Source of the DNA: an uncultured Myxococcales bacterium
Lineage (GTDB): Bacteria; Myxococcota_A; UBA9042; CAIXZC01
Assembly (NCBI GenBank): GCA_903895725.1
Contig: CAITUV010000045.1
Span: 1 to 46,939, forward strand
DNA length: 46,939 nucleotides
Reading direction: 5' to 3'
A model generated the notes under the pieces. It was not told where the DNA came from and ran no database searches. It worked only from the letters and a program-made list of their open reading frames with translations. Positions 26,268 through 34,379 of this stretch are shown piece by piece (position 1 is the stretch's first letter; each line of letters opens with the position of its first letter). The position numbers and the translations under genes were made by a program.

Positions 26268-27193
26268 AGCTCTCCCCCCTTCTCCCAGTCATCGTCCTGG
26301 CAGCAGCCGCGTGCAGCAGCACGGCCGACCCCGTGGACGACGTGGACGCTGCGGAGCTGCCGAGCGGGACGGTGGAGTACTCGGCGCTGGCACCGGTATC
26401 GGGCGGAGAGCCCAGCCTCTTTTTCGGGCCGCCGGCAGTGGCGCCGGAGGGCGTCCTCCAGCTTGCTGACGGGACCCTCTTCCCGCCGGGAGCGCAACTG
26501 CCGACCGACGGAGAGCCCCCGGAAGAGCCCGAGCCGACCGATGAGCCCGAGCCGACCGGGCTTGAGACCTGTGCCCTGTCCGACCATGACCTTACCGCGA
26601 CTCCCATCGAAGGGCTGGGGCCGGTCCTCGTGACTGCGGACGGACAGACGCTGCTCCTGACCATGTACTCGCCTCTGTCCAAGGAATGCGAGACCATCGG
26701 AGCCATCGAATGCGGCCGCGTCCTGACCGCCGTCGCTCTTTCCCCGGACGGCAGCACCATCTACCTGGCAGGAGCCGTGCCCGTCCCCGACGGGACGCTG
26801 CCCGAAGCCGTGGTCTGGCGGCTCGACCTTCAAGTCACCGAGGAGGGAGGAAGTGCGGCGCTTTCAAGCACACTCGTCGAGCAGGCCCGCCTGCCGTGCG
26901 CTCCGACTGCGCTGGCACTGGGCGACATGAACGGCGACGGCAGCCAGGACTTCCTCGCCTCCTGTCAGCAGCCCCCCCCGTCCTGTCACAAAGGTGAATG
27001 CCCTGCGTTGGGCCCTGCCCGGGTGCTCGTCAAGTCGCCGCTGGGCGCACCTGACCCTGCCGTCTCTCCCCTCCTGCTGTCGCCCGTTTCGGGCATCTCG
27101 GCTCTGGCCGCAGCCGATGTCGACGGCGACGGGCTCCCCGATATCGCGGCTGCCGGGGCAAACGGGGTGGCCCGTTGGCTCCAGCAGGAATGA
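26264..27193 (+). CDS. Lipoprotein with FG-GAP/VCBS-like calcium motifs
   Basis: This is a 309-residue protein, third gene of the operon. ATG 26264 overlaps the upstream stop by four bases, so translation is probably coupled. The lipobox is A-A-A-C (Cys17). A Pro/Glu/Asp linker (E-P-E-P-T-D-E-P-E-P-T) lies near residue 90. Two repeats D-M-N-G-D-G-S-Q-D-F and D-V-D-G-D-G-L-P-D-I, with the usual preceding A-L-G-D / A-A-A-D, match FG-GAP/VCBS propeller blades that bind calcium. Only about half of a full propeller's blades are recognisable. The function is unknown. Confidence 0.82.
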   Translation: MKLSPLLPVIVLAAAACSSTADPVDDVDAAELPSGTVEYSALAPVSGGEPSLFFGPPAVAPEGVLQLADGTLFPPGAQLPTDGEPPEEPEPTDEPEPTGLETCALSDHDLTATPIEGLGPVLVTADGQTLLLTMYSPLSKECETIGAIECGRVLTAVALSPDGSTIYLAGAVPVPDGTLPEAVVWRLDLQVTEEGGSAALSSTLVEQARLPCAPTALALGDMNGDGSQDFLASCQQPPPSCHKGECPALGPARVLVKSPLGAPDPAVSPLLLSPVSGISALAAADVDGDGLPDIAAAGANGVARWLQQE

Positions 27194-27209
27194 AGCGTCT
27201 GCAAAGACC

Positions 27210-27238
27210 TTGCTTCCCTCCGGACACAGCAGTATTCT
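27210..27238 (+). promoter_or_regulatory. Promoter of the ZU5-like lipoprotein gene
   Basis: TTGCTT (27210-27215) and TATTCT (27233-27238, 4 of 6) are 17 bases apart. The leader would be about 23 bases and contain the GGAGGGG at 27257-27263. Confidence 0.45.
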
Positions 27239-27267
27239 GACTTCAGTCCAGGAATCGGAGGGGCCAG

Positions 27268-28674
27268 ATGAACGAGATCAATAGAACGTGCACGTGGATC
27301 GCCGTGGTGGTTTCGCTGTTCATCGTGGGGTGCGGGGGCGGTGGCAACGACAAGGACGTCACCGGGGGCAAGGACCAGGTGGCGACCGACGGGACTGGCG
27401 ACGTGCAGGTGCCGGATGATCAACTCCCGGGCGACATGCCGGTGCCCCCGGAAGACCAGACCGTACCGCCGGACCTGGCTGGAGATACGCGAGTCGAGCC
27501 GGACGAGACGCCGGCCGATACCGGCAAGGATGTCCAGGAACCTGAGGATGTGCCAGTGACCCCGGACATCGAGAAGGACACGGCGGTGGAGGATACCGGA
27601 ACGGACGGCACGCTCGAAGAGACTGCCGCTGACCTACTGGAGAAGGATGCCGAGCTGCCGGCCAATGCGGTCGGCCCTGACGGCGGCGAGATCAGCGGCC
27701 CGGACGGAACCAAGCTCATCATCCCGGCCGGAGCTCTCGACAAGGTCGTCGAGTTCTCGTTTGCCAAGGTCGACGCCCCGCATGCCGGCACCTTCACCGT
27801 GCTGTCCATCGCGGTCGACATCGGCCCGTCCGGCACGCAGTTCCTCAAGGACGCCACGCTGGAGATCCCGGTGGATAGCCTGCCGGGCTCGGGCACTCCG
27901 GTGGTGTACACCGCTGAAGGCAAGGACAAGCCCTGGACCGCGTTGCCCACCGAGATCAAAGGCATGACGCTCAGTGCCACGGTCAAGCACTTGAGCTGGT
28001 TCCAGGCGGGATTCGAGGGCAAGACGGACGTCGAGCTCCTGTGCGATTACCTGATCCCGTGCATGGTCGAGAAGTGCGGCCTCGTGGAACCCGGACTGTC
28101 GGAGGCCAAGGCGGAATGCCCGACGCTCTTTGAGACCGAGCTGACCCCGGAGCAGATTGCTCCGCTCCTGGCGACGGCAGACTGCAACGCGCTGCTCAAG
28201 GATCTGGCCAAGTACAATCTGGAGCTCGTCGACGCGTGTGACATCCAGACCGGACCGTGCGACGAAAGCGTGCCGTACGTGGTTGGCTGCATGGTCTCGG
28301 ACTGCCCGAAATCGGCCCCGTTCAAGGTGGGCATGGAGCAGCTCTTCGGCTACCAGTGCTCCATGGCTCCCGATGTCTTCGGGACCTACACGGTGATGAC
28401 GTGCAGCCAGATCGTGAAGTACTTCTCCGAGAACGACTCCCACACCAACGCCATGTGCACGACGGGACAGGCCGTTCCTGCGGCCGACTGCACCAAGCTG
28501 CTCGACAACTTCAAGAAGTGCCCGGCCCCTGCGGGGTCCAAGTTCGGCATGATGACCAGTGAGGTGATCGGGTACTACATGTGCGGCCTCGGAATGATGG
28601 GCGATGCCGCGGTCTCGTGCGCTCTGGCTGCGCTCAACGACTGCAACGCTTTCTACGCCTGCTTCCCCGAGTAG
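27268..28674 (+). CDS. Lipoprotein with acidic stalk, ZU5-like and Cys-rich domains
   Basis: This is a 468-residue protein. ATG 27268 follows GGAGGGG with a 4-base spacer. The lipobox is I-V-G-C (Cys22). Residues ~28-130 are an Asp/Pro/Thr-rich stalk. Residues ~135-250 contain G-P-D-G-G-E-I-S-G-P-D-G-T, I-I-P-A-G-A-L and a following beta-rich segment, a pattern seen in ZU5-like domains. The last ~220 residues have about 20 cysteines in C-x(3-4)-C pairs and no known motif. It is followed 42 bases later by the next lipoprotein gene in the same direction, so the two may share a transcript. The role is unknown. Confidence 0.82.
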   Translation: MNEINRTCTWIAVVVSLFIVGCGGGGNDKDVTGGKDQVATDGTGDVQVPDDQLPGDMPVPPEDQTVPPDLAGDTRVEPDETPADTGKDVQEPEDVPVTPDIEKDTAVEDTGTDGTLEETAADLLEKDAELPANAVGPDGGEISGPDGTKLIIPAGALDKVVEFSFAKVDAPHAGTFTVLSIAVDIGPSGTQFLKDATLEIPVDSLPGSGTPVVYTAEGKDKPWTALPTEIKGMTLSATVKHLSWFQAGFEGKTDVELLCDYLIPCMVEKCGLVEPGLSEAKAECPTLFETELTPEQIAPLLATADCNALLKDLAKYNLELVDACDIQTGPCDESVPYVVGCMVSDCPKSAPFKVGMEQLFGYQCSMAPDVFGTYTVMTCSQIVKYFSENDSHTNAMCTTGQAVPAADCTKLLDNFKKCPAPAGSKFGMMTSEVIGYYMCGLGMMGDAAVSCALAALNDCNAFYACFPE

Positions 28675-28716
28675 CAAGGACCATCCCTGTCGTGGATGCG
28701 GATGAGGAGGATGCGG

Positions 28717-30546
28717 ATGCGACGGGTCTGTCTGTTCTGCCTGGCCGCATGGGCTGTGACGTCGTGCGGCTCTACCGGCCCCTCATCCACGGAGGCGGGG
28801 GACACGGGCAGCCCGGACGGTGCCTTCCAGTTCGGGAAACATGATGCTGGGGATGATCGGGCGGTGCCTCTGCCGGATGCGCTCCAGCCTCTGGATGGTC
28901 GGGGGGGGGACGCCCCGGTTCCCTTCGACGCCACCGTTCTGCCCGATTTGGAGCACCTGCCCGATGGGACGACTGGACCTGATGCCCAGGACGTGACGCT
29001 GCCCCCGGCCGATTCGGCGACCCCGGGCTGTGGTGATGGATTCTGCGCGCTTGGAGAGAACTGCGCCAACTGTCCCTCCGACTGTGGCTCGTGCCCGCCC
29101 TGCGGGGACGGCGTCTGCCTGCCGGGCGAATTCTGCCACACGTGCCCGGAGGATTGCGGCTCCTGCTGCGGTGACGGCAAGTGTGCCAACGGCGAGGACT
29201 GCTTCTTCTGTCCGGCCGACTGCGGGGGCTGCTGCGATAACGGCGACTGCGACTTCAACGAGACGTGCGAGACCTGCCAGTCCGACTGCGGCCCCTGCTG
29301 CGGCAACGGCTACTGTGCCGGAGGCGAGGACAACTTCAACTGCCCCGAGGACTGCGGGCCGGCCTGCGGCAACGGCGCGTGCGACTACGGCGAATGCGAC
29401 TGGTTCTGCGAGGCGGACTGCGACGACTGCTGCTGGGACGGCAAGTGCAACGCCAACGAGACGTGCACGACCTGTCCAACCGACTGCGGGCCCTGCGAGT
29501 GCGTGCCCAACTGCCTGGGCAAGACCTGCGGCGACGATGACGGCTGCGGTGAAACCTGCGGCCCCTGCGCCGCACAGCCCAACAACGACCCCACCCGCAT
29601 CCTCGTCTACACCGGCAACGTCGAGAACCTCCCCAAGGTCACCTACACCCCCGACGAGTGCGCCGGGGACTGGAAGGACCTCCTCTACTTCATGCAGGAC
29701 CAGCCTCACGCCCCCGACCTGTTCCTGGTCCAGCAGATCACCGACAATTCACAGCTCGACGCCCTGGCTGCCCAGATGGAGGCGGTGCTCGGCTACTCGT
29801 ACGGAACCATCATCTCCGTCCAGAAACCAGGCCCCTACGACGAGGCCAACTGCCCCTACAAGCTCCACCAGACCAACGCCATCCTCTACCGCAAGGGGCG
29901 CTTCACCTACGTCACCGGCTCCAAGAGCACCTGGCGCTCCGTGCGCGAGGCCGATGACGGCACCTGCGTCACGGCTCAGGCCGACCGCTATCTCAACCTC
30001 GTCATCAAGCTGACCGACAAGGCCTCCGGCCACCAGATCGCGGTCGCCTCCATCCACTGGCCCGTCGTTGGAGCCTGCGGCGTGACCAATGCCAAGCTCA
30101 CCCATGACAACCTCAAGGAATACACCGGCGTCGAGATGTACATCTGGGGCGGTGATGCCAACCTGCCCGACCTGGAATCGCAGACCGACACGGCCCCCTA
30201 CAAGCCCTGGTACGAGACCACCAACGTCGGCCTCGCCGTGCCGGACAACCTCGGCTATCGGGACCCGATCTGGAACCAATGCGACCAGAACACGGCCAGC
30301 GACACGGAGCTCAAGCAGTGCCTGCTCTCCAACTCGACCATGGGCCAGGTCGGCGTCGGCAAGCGCTACGACTACCTCTTCTTCAAGTATGCCAACGAGT
30401 ACAAGCCTGGCGACGCGGTCAACCCGCCCCCCACCGATGGAGCCCACACCATCGACTTCGCTCAGGCCGGCCAGGCCCAGGGCCCCAACGACGACCCGCT
30501 CCCCTATTCCCAGCATCGCTCCGTCATGAGCTACGTGTACTGGTAG
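28717..30546 (+). CDS. Cys-rich lipoprotein with nuclease/phosphatase-fold domain, altered active site
   Basis: This is a 609-residue protein. Four in-frame ATGs lie close together; 28717 is chosen because GAGGAGG at 28704-28710 is six bases before it. The lipobox is V-T-S-C (Cys17). After an acidic linker come about seven Cys-rich repeats (C-G-D-G-x-C, G-E-x-C, C-P-x-D-C-G) to residue ~270, then one C-L-G-K-T-C-G unit. Residues ~292-609 resemble the endonuclease/exonuclease/phosphatase (EEP, DNase I-like) fold: G-N-V-E-N, H-Q-T-N-A-I-L-Y, S-I-H-W, G-G-D-A-N-L, Y-D-Y-L-F and a C-terminal S-Q-H-R-S. The metal-binding Glu of the usual L-Q-E-V is Gln340, and the Asp of the usual S-D-H is Gln599. 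It may be inactive or use different chemistry. Confidence 0.85.
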   Translation: MRRVCLFCLAAWAVTSCGSTGPSSTEAGDTGSPDGAFQFGKHDAGDDRAVPLPDALQPLDGRGGDAPVPFDATVLPDLEHLPDGTTGPDAQDVTLPPADSATPGCGDGFCALGENCANCPSDCGSCPPCGDGVCLPGEFCHTCPEDCGSCCGDGKCANGEDCFFCPADCGGCCDNGDCDFNETCETCQSDCGPCCGNGYCAGGEDNFNCPEDCGPACGNGACDYGECDWFCEADCDDCCWDGKCNANETCTTCPTDCGPCECVPNCLGKTCGDDDGCGETCGPCAAQPNNDPTRILVYTGNVENLPKVTYTPDECAGDWKDLLYFMQDQPHAPDLFLVQQITDNSQLDALAAQMEAVLGYSYGTIISVQKPGPYDEANCPYKLHQTNAILYRKGRFTYVTGSKSTWRSVREADDGTCVTAQADRYLNLVIKLTDKASGHQIAVASIHWPVVGACGVTNAKLTHDNLKEYTGVEMYIWGGDANLPDLESQTDTAPYKPWYETTNVGLAVPDNLGYRDPIWNQCDQNTASDTELKQCLLSNSTMGQVGVGKRYDYLFFKYANEYKPGDAVNPPPTDGAHTIDFAQAGQAQGPNDDPLPYSQHRSVMSYVYW

Positions 30547-30602
30547 GCCATCCGACTCGAAGGCGCCGCTCCGTCTTGAAGCGCACGTGCGGGCAGGCGA
30601 GA

Positions 30603-31331
30603 CTACGGCAACGCGGCGGTGCACCGATCCACCAGCTCGCTGCTCTTGATCTTGGCCGCAAGCCCCTTCTTCATGGCATCGATTTCCCATTCCAGGAAGC
30701 GCCGCTCCCTGGCCGGAGTCGCTCCCTTCAGGTTCATCACGCTTCCGGTCTTCTTCGTGTGGGACAGGCCGAAGAAATGCCCGAGCTCGTGAACCAGCGT
30801 GAAGGGCCAGGCAATCGACGACACGATGATGATGCGCTTGCGCACGTCCTTGCGCACCCGCCAGTGCACCCCGTAGATTTCGCCGGGCTCGTCCACGTTG
30901 TCCACCTTGCCCGGCACGAACATGTTGACCACGCCCTTTCTCCAACGCTTCCCGCCCAGACGGTCCCGGTCGTCCTTCGACACCACGTGGTATTCTTCGA
31001 GTGGAAGGAATTCCACGCTGTCCAGCTCCAGGGCCACCCCGAGCGGTGCCAGCCCCTCGTTGGCGTGGGTCACCTGCTCCGCCACCCACTCGGGGGTCTG
31101 CACCGGCCCCTTGTCGTCGGTCCCGAGGAACAGGGCCACGCCCAGGCAGGTCGACTCCCCCTCCCGACAGCTCGGCACGGCCTCCAGGTAGGCCTCGCCG
31201 CCCAGTGCGGCGATGCCGCCGGCCAGGGCATGCATCAGCTGCGCCTCTCCGGCGTTGGCAGGCCGGGTCACCGGTTCATCCCCCATGGGAACAGCGAAGA
31301 GCGCCAACGCCATCAACGATGCCAGCACCAT
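30603..31331 (-). CDS. Secreted metzincin-type zinc metalloprotease
   Basis: This is a 242-residue protein. ATG 31331 follows GGAGG. The N-terminus (M-V-L-A-S-L-M-A-L-A-L-F) is a signal peptide without a lipobox Cys. H-E-L-G-H-F-F-G-L-S-H at 181-191 is the extended zinc site HExxHxxGxxH of metzincins. S-V-M-N shortly after provides the Met-turn. It should act outside the cytoplasm as an endopeptidase, like archaemetzincin or pappalysin-type proteins, but I cannot place it in a subfamily. It is 39 bases downstream of the GH31 gene on the same strand, so both may be co-transcribed. Confidence 0.87.
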   Translation of the reverse strand: MVLASLMALALFAVPMGDEPVTRPANAGEAQLMHALAGGIAALGGEAYLEAVPSCREGESTCLGVALFLGTDDKGPVQTPEWVAEQVTHANEGLAPLGVALELDSVEFLPLEEYHVVSKDDRDRLGGKRWRKGVVNMFVPGKVDNVDEPGEIYGVHWRVRKDVRKRIIIVSSIAWPFTLVHELGHFFGLSHTKKTGSVMNLKGATPARERRFLEWEIDAMKKGLAAKIKSSELVDRCTAALP

Positions 31332-31370
31332 GGAACCTCCGGCACGTCATCGTGCCCTGCCTCGTGAGCC

Positions 31371-33650
31371 CTACCAGCTCTGCGCCGCTGCCAGACTCGA
31401 AATGTCGGGGTGGGTGGCAGCTGCCTCCTGAGCCTCCGCCCACCGCTCCGCCAGGTCCCCGAACGGTACGTCCGCCCCCTCCCTCACGAAGATCGGGATG
31501 AGATGCTGCGGAATGGGATACTCGGGCAACACAACCGGGCCGACCACCGTCTCGCCGGTCCAGGCATCGACCCAGCTCCCCTCCGGAATGGACACGGACC
31601 GCACCTCCTGCCCCTGCTTCCAGACCGGCGCCACGAGCAGGTCGGGGCCGAAGAGATACTGGTCGTACAGCGCCGCATACTCCCCGACTCCCGGGAATGA
31701 GAGGGCCATGGGACGGACAATCGGCACCCCGGAATCGTGCGCCGTCTGCGCCTGCTGCTGCGTGTACGGCGACAGGTCTGCGTGCAGTCGGGCGTACATC
31801 ACCCACACGGCGACCAGGAATTCATCGTAGGTGGGCAGGTGGCCGTATCCGTCCTGGCTTACCTGGCACTCCTCTCCGTCGGGCGGGAGCGACCAGAATG
31901 CCGCATTTCCCGTCGGTCCCACCTCCATCAGCGGGGTGAAGGCCGAGAAAGCCAGCCAGCGGGCGCACACTTCGCGAGGCGCAAGCTGGTCGTACCCGCA
32001 GGTGTCCGAGCCCCAGATCGGGAAGTTCATGGAGGCTGCCCGCTGCACCGCGATGATTGCGGAGCGCAGCCCCCACTCCGTCCCGGAAGTGTCTCCGCCC
32101 CAGACTACGGCGTGGTGGGAGGTCGAGACCCAGCCTGCCCTCGGCATGACGGCGAACTCCTCGACGCCTGCGCTCACGAATGCATCATGGACTGCCTGGG
32201 CGTAGAGTGCGGGATACCGGTTGTGCCCCTCTCGATAGCTGGTCCCGTCAAAGTACTGGCCCGTCACGATGAAACCGTCCGGGACCTTCTCCTCGCCCCG
32301 ATCCAGCTTGAACCCGGCCACCCCGTCGCCGATCGGCATCGCCAGGTGCTTCTGCCACCAGCTGACCGCATCCGGATTGGTCAGGTCCAGCAGCTTGGCG
32401 TAGGCCGGCATGGCCCAGGGCATCTCGCTGGTAACCGTGTACCCCAGCTGGACGGCTTCATCGGCCATCTTCCCGACCGCCCAGGGAGCGATCCACAGCA
32501 TGAACTTCGTCTCGCGGGCGGCCAGCCACTGGACCATCGCCTCGGGATTCGGGAGCCGATCTTCGTCCCAGTCGAAGTCGTCGTACCCGAACGGTCCCTC
32601 CGCCCACGGCCGGTCCACCCAGTACAAGGTGCACGGGATTCCAAGGGCCTCCATCATGAGGACGTCTTCGACCACCATCGAGTTGAACGGAACCTCGGCC
32701 GGGCTGCCGTCATAGAACTCGGCCAGGTCCCACACGTCGTCGCGCCAACGCCACGGCCCGAAGACCCAGGAAGGAGGGAGAAGCGTGGTTCCCACGGTGC
32801 GCGAGTATCGGGCCACCGCGTCCAGCGGACCGGGCCCTGGAAACAGGCGTACGGCAACCTCGGGGCCTTCGTACACCACCGTGACCGCCTCGTCCCCGTC
32901 CAGCCCGAATCGGTAGGTGCCCGGCCAGTCGCTCTCAACGTAGACGCCATAACCCGCGGTCGACACATAGAAGGGGCTGTAGAGCGATACGGTGGGCAGC
33001 ACAAACAGCAGCACCTCCTGCCCCCGGAGGTTCAGCCCCGCAGTCGTACCCGACGCCCACGACTTGTCCTGATCGCCCTGGACGACACGCTCCATCAGGC
33101 CGTAGAACCCTTCCGTGGGTCCCACCTCGAAGGCCAGTCCAATCCGCTCGTCCTGCGACTTCCCTTCAACCACCACCTGGAGCCGGAACGCTCCTTCCTC
33201 CCGAGGGCCGAGGCGCACCTGGACTTCCCGTCCATCGTCCGTCATGCAGGCCAGAGCCTGGTCGCTCCCCATGCTCGTTGCATCGCCGCATGTGATGTCA
33301 ATTCGCTTGCCGCCCGACATCACGAACAATGCGCTGCCCTCCTGGGAAGCCAGGGCCGTCATCGGCTTTCCATCGTGTGCGAACCGGAACGCCAGGGGGT
33401 TGTGCTCCACCGTCACGTCCACTTCGGCCGGATAGACGGGAATGTCCTGGCCCCAGGTCTCAGCGGCATCGGCCTCAAGGCTGACGGCGTCCTGAGGACG
33501 GCCGTCGCTCCTGGGAACCTCCCCTCGAACCGAATCGACCACGAGGGTCTGGCCGTCCGACGCGCTCGCACCCGGCCCGGAGTCCCCGCAGCCCGCACCG
33601 CTCCAGACGAGGCAGGACAAGCCAGCGATCGCCCACAGGTCTCTCCTCAA
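31371..33650 (-). CDS. Glycoside hydrolase family 31 lipoprotein
   Basis: This is a 759-residue protein. The start is taken as TTG 33650, five bases after GGAGG, because it begins a signal (R2-R3, hydrophobic run, G-A-G-C with Cys21). No ATG or GTG with a ribosome-binding site fits. An acidic linker is followed by an N-terminal beta-domain and a GH31 barrel: L-Y-W-V-D-R-P-W, G-F-K-L-D-R-G-E with the nucleophile Asp near 448, W-G-G-D-T-S-G with the acid/base Asp near 519, and P-I-W-G-S-D-T-C-G-Y. GH31 enzymes hydrolyse alpha-glucosides, alpha-xylosides or sulfoquinovosides. The exact substrate is not clear from sequence. Its lipid anchor suggests it trims polysaccharide at the cell surface. 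Confidence 0.88.
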   Translation of the reverse strand: MRRDLWAIAGLSCLVWSGAGCGDSGPGASASDGQTLVVDSVRGEVPRSDGRPQDAVSLEADAAETWGQDIPVYPAEVDVTVEHNPLAFRFAHDGKPMTALASQEGSALFVMSGGKRIDITCGDATSMGSDQALACMTDDGREVQVRLGPREEGAFRLQVVVEGKSQDERIGLAFEVGPTEGFYGLMERVVQGDQDKSWASGTTAGLNLRGQEVLLFVLPTVSLYSPFYVSTAGYGVYVESDWPGTYRFGLDGDEAVTVVYEGPEVAVRLFPGPGPLDAVARYSRTVGTTLLPPSWVFGPWRWRDDVWDLAEFYDGSPAEVPFNSMVVEDVLMMEALGIPCTLYWVDRPWAEGPFGYDDFDWDEDRLPNPEAMVQWLAARETKFMLWIAPWAVGKMADEAVQLGYTVTSEMPWAMPAYAKLLDLTNPDAVSWWQKHLAMPIGDGVAGFKLDRGEEKVPDGFIVTGQYFDGTSYREGHNRYPALYAQAVHDAFVSAGVEEFAVMPRAGWVSTSHHAVVWGGDTSGTEWGLRSAIIAVQRAASMNFPIWGSDTCGYDQLAPREVCARWLAFSAFTPLMEVGPTGNAAFWSLPPDGEECQVSQDGYGHLPTYDEFLVAVWVMYARLHADLSPYTQQQAQTAHDSGVPIVRPMALSFPGVGEYAALYDQYLFGPDLLVAPVWKQGQEVRSVSIPEGSWVDAWTGETVVGPVVLPEYPIPQHLIPIFVREGADVPFGDLAERWAEAQEAAATHPDISSLAAAQSW

Positions 33651-33921
33651 GTCGTCCTCCACTCGGCGCTCCGTGCCAGCGCATCGACAGTATGTCCCGA
33701 CCCGGACGCGCAGGCAAGGGAGATCAGCCCCGGGGGACGAGCGTTCCATGAGCCGCACGGCCGCTGGCTTCAAGCTCCGATGATTCCGCCGCGTTTCCCG
33801 GGCTCGCAAAGACCTTCGACATGCGCCGGGCAAGACGCTATGCTCAGTCGGCTCGAAGGCCTCGGACAAGGCCCTGGACAAGGCCCCGGGCAGGCCTTAC
33901 GTCATCGGCATGGAGGGAAGG
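33651..33921. other. Divergent intergenic region
   Basis: These 271 bases separate the divergent GH31 and YjbQ-family genes. AAGGCC (33856-33861) and GGCCTT (33893-33898) flank two near-copies of ggacaaggccc, giving a possible hairpin in the yjbQ leader. No gene is seen. Confidence 0.4.
33815..33844 (+). promoter_or_regulatory. Candidate promoter of the yjbQ-plsB-gpsA cluster
   Basis: TTCGAC (33815-33820) and TATGCT (33839-33844, 4 of 6) are 18 bases apart, 77 bases before the ATG. The bases from 33806 to 33816 (gcaaagacctt) also occur at the -35 region of the promoter at 27210. Confidence 0.35.
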
Positions 33922-34338
33922 ATGAAATCGCATCGAAAGGAGTTGGTCATGAACATCCCCGGACGGCGGGGGTTCGTCAACATCTCCGGCGACGTGCAGC
34001 GGGCCATTGCCGAGAGCGGAATCCGGGAAGGGCTCTGCCTCGTGAACTCCATGCACATCACGGCCAGCGTGTTCATCAACGACGACGAGTCCGGCCTCCA
34101 CCAGGATTTCGAGAAGTGGCTGGAGCAGTTGGCACCGTTCAGCCCGCAGGGCTACCGACACAACCTGACCGGCGAGGACAACGCAGACGCCCACCTCAAG
34201 CGCCAGATCATGGGCCGGGAGGTCGTCGTCGCCGTCACCAACGGCCACCTCGACTTCGGTCCCTGGGAGCAGATCTTCTATGGCGAATTCGACGGCGGCC
34301 GGCGAAAGCGCGTCCTCGTCAAGATCATCGGAGAATGA
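33922..34338 (+). CDS. YjbQ/UPF0047 family protein
   Basis: This is a 138-residue cytoplasmic protein, the normal size of the family. ATG 33922 has GGAGG five bases upstream; an ATG four codons earlier lacks one. Family signatures are seen: H-I-T-A-S-V-F-I-N-D-D-E-S-G, D-N-A-D-A-H-L-K, N-G-H-L-D-F-G-P-W-E-Q-I-F. The His and Asp residues cluster into the conserved metal/phosphate site. Some members have weak thiamine-phosphate synthase activity, but the physiological role is unsettled. It leads a run of same-direction genes ending in gpsA. Confidence 0.92.
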   Translation: MKSHRKELVMNIPGRRGFVNISGDVQRAIAESGIREGLCLVNSMHITASVFINDDESGLHQDFEKWLEQLAPFSPQGYRHNLTGEDNADAHLKRQIMGREVVVAVTNGHLDFGPWEQIFYGEFDGGRRKRVLVKIIGE

Positions 34339-34379
34339 CAGTGGAAACCGGCCGGGGCCGGATGCTTGATGGAGTGTGA

